64,000 nucleotides of DNA, from positions 1 to 64,000 of the forward strand of contig JAJPHS010000052.1 in the NCBI GenBank assembly GCA_021325175.1. Reading direction: 5' to 3'. This DNA comes from Terriglobia bacterium (GTDB taxonomy: Bacteria; Acidobacteriota; Terriglobia; Bryobacterales; Bryobacteraceae). The position numbers and the translations under genes are program-made. The notes below the pieces were generated by a model, which did not search any database, was not told the origin of the DNA, and saw only the letters and a list, made by a program, of their open reading frames with translations. The number at the start of each line of letters is the position of its first letter. The first letter of the stretch is position 1. Positions 63,238 to 64,000 of the stretch are shown one piece after another.

Positions 63238-63561
63238 AAAGATAATTCTAAGATCTCAGATGGCGGTTCGCCGGGCTGAAATCGGCGCAAGTGGTTTACG
63301 GCGCCTCGGAAATGTCGCCGTCACAAAATTTGGGCCGGCCGCGATGCCGAAAAAGATTCCCAAGCTGCTTTGCAGGAACGGCTTATCCGTTCCGGGGCGC
63401 TCCGCGGGGGATCATTTACCGAGCATTACGTTAAGCGGCATCTGTAACGCATCTTTGGGCATGGGGTCTAAGCAAACGAACATGCCTGTCGCGGAATTCG
63501 CGCCAATGCTTGTGAACATTGGTCAAAATTGCCCCCAACTTTCCTTTTCCGGAGACAATCA
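63238..63561. other. Intergenic region without recognisable gene
   Basis: 324 bases between divergent genes. An ORF of about 100 codons could start at 63260, but it lacks a ribosome site and recognisable family features. TAGAAT at 63245-63250 (minus) is the likely -10 of the secreted protein. I saw no clear promoter for the cupin gene. Confidence 0.45.
63245..63250 (-). promoter_or_regulatory. Putative -10 box (TAGAAT) for large secreted protein
   Basis: Minus-strand TAGAAT ends 7 bases before the ATG at 63237, without a ribosome site. Confidence 0.4.
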
Positions 63562-64000
63562 GTGACCTCTAAAGACGGTCGGTGTGCGGGCGATGAGGCT
63601 GCCCCAGGCGCTTCGAAATTGTGGCATAGCATCGCTCCCGATACCGTTTTAATCGCCGATCCGGCTTCCGTGGAACTGAACCCCGATCCCATCCGCCGCG
63701 AATGGATCCTGAGCGGAGCGCCGCGCGCCGCCTCCCAGATTCTGGCGCGAAGCCGCGATTGGTTATCGATCCTGGTGGTGTGGGAATGCAGCGCCGGCCG
63801 TTTTCGCTGGCATTACACGCGAGACGAAATGCTTGTAGTGGTTGCAGGATCGGCCGAGATCACCGATGAGCGCGGCCAGGAACGGCGGTTCGGGCCTGGC
63901 GACGCCGTCTTTTTTCCGCGCGGGACAAAGTGTATCTGGAACATCGAGGATCGCATCCGCAAGATCGCGATGGTGCGCGAGACGGTTTGGCCGCCGCTCG
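63562..64000 (+). CDS. Cupin-domain protein (3' truncated by window edge)
   Basis: GTG start at 63562 with GGAG 7 bases upstream; the frame is open to the window end, so the ORF track omits it. 146 residues are visible. 'WECSAGRFRWHYTRDEMLVVVAGSAEITDERG' and 'RRFGPGDAVFFPRGTKCIWNIED' are the two cupin motifs of the DUF861 / ureidoglycine-aminohydrolase-like subgroup. Small-molecule enzyme or regulator; the rest of the gene is outside the window. Confidence 0.78.
   Translation, partial: MTSKDGRCAGDEAAPGASKLWHSIAPDTVLIADPASVELNPDPIRREWILSGAPRAASQILARSRDWLSILVVWECSAGRFRWHYTRDEMLVVVAGSAEITDERGQERRFGPGDAVFFPRGTKCIWNIEDRIRKIAMVRETVWPPL

Noticed and set aside
61231-63279. 682-codon plus-strand ORF
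   Set aside because: Antisense to the large secreted protein, Arg-rich without domains. The minus-strand frame has a signal peptide and a better start.

Overview
The window looks like chromosomal DNA from a high-GC Gram-negative bacterium, most likely an Acidobacteriota member of the Solibacter/Bryobacter type. Reasons: an Oar-like TonB receptor with an N-terminal carboxypeptidase-regulatory-like domain, a cytochrome c/copper-monooxygenase-like/TPR protein, an HExxH metalloprotease with Gly/Arg-rich low-complexity segments, a winged-helix/TolB-like regulator, LPS-export (Lpt) genes, and frequent GTG/TTG starts. The taxonomic call is inference from gene content. I see no phage, IS, CRISPR array, rRNA or tRNA. 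Both ends cut genes: a MarR regulator at the left and a cupin protein at the right.

Layout. 0-8 kb (+): marR-clc, yhhQ-queA (queuosine salvage and synthesis), a membrane protein, the copper-monooxygenase-like cytochrome, a radical SAM protein. 8-11 kb (-): lptB and a fused lptC-lptA. 11-15 kb: cyclophilin, exported class V aminotransferase, and an MBL-hydrolase/sulfite-oxidase-like operon. 15-18 kb: a two-component cluster containing a response-regulator remnant, then a TolB-like regulator. 18-26 kb: dusB, nagA, ilvE, HAD hydrolase, an oxidase-assembly run (ctaB-sco-DUF420), a secreted protein, hemQ. 26-32 kb: zinc-ribbon coiled-coil protein, a fused lptF-lptG, alcohol dehydrogenase coupled to a small beta-carbonic-anhydrase-like protein, MFS transporter. 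32-37 kb: exported UxuA-like protein, DHFR-like reductase, DAHP synthase behind a textbook-like aromatic attenuator, glgC. 37-45 kb: TonB receptor, HTH/periplasmic-binding-like regulator, gmd-fcl-exosortase, pheA. 45-51 kb: XRE regulator, small unknown protein, NtrC-type regulator and large PDZ sensor kinase. 51-64 kb: thiC, larE, metalloprotease, bluB, His-rich protein, TIM-barrel protein, hypF, a large secreted unknown, cupin.

How genes work together. LptB, LptCA and LptFG supply most of an LPS exporter in three polypeptides. YhhQ and QueA serve tRNA queuosine. CtaB, Sco and the DUF420 protein assemble cytochrome oxidase, with HemQ nearby for heme. Gmd and Fcl make GDP-L-fucose. DAHP synthase and PheA are the entry and phenylalanine branch of aromatic synthesis. 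LarE, HypF, BluB and the His-rich protein share a nickel/cobalt/metal theme but lack their usual partners here.

Most notable signals: a 14-codon leader peptide (MFGARRFWSYYFST) followed by mutually exclusive hairpins upstream of DAHP synthase, and a recurring TANNNT -10-like box 6-10 nt upstream of start codons at about a dozen genes, suggesting widespread leaderless transcription.
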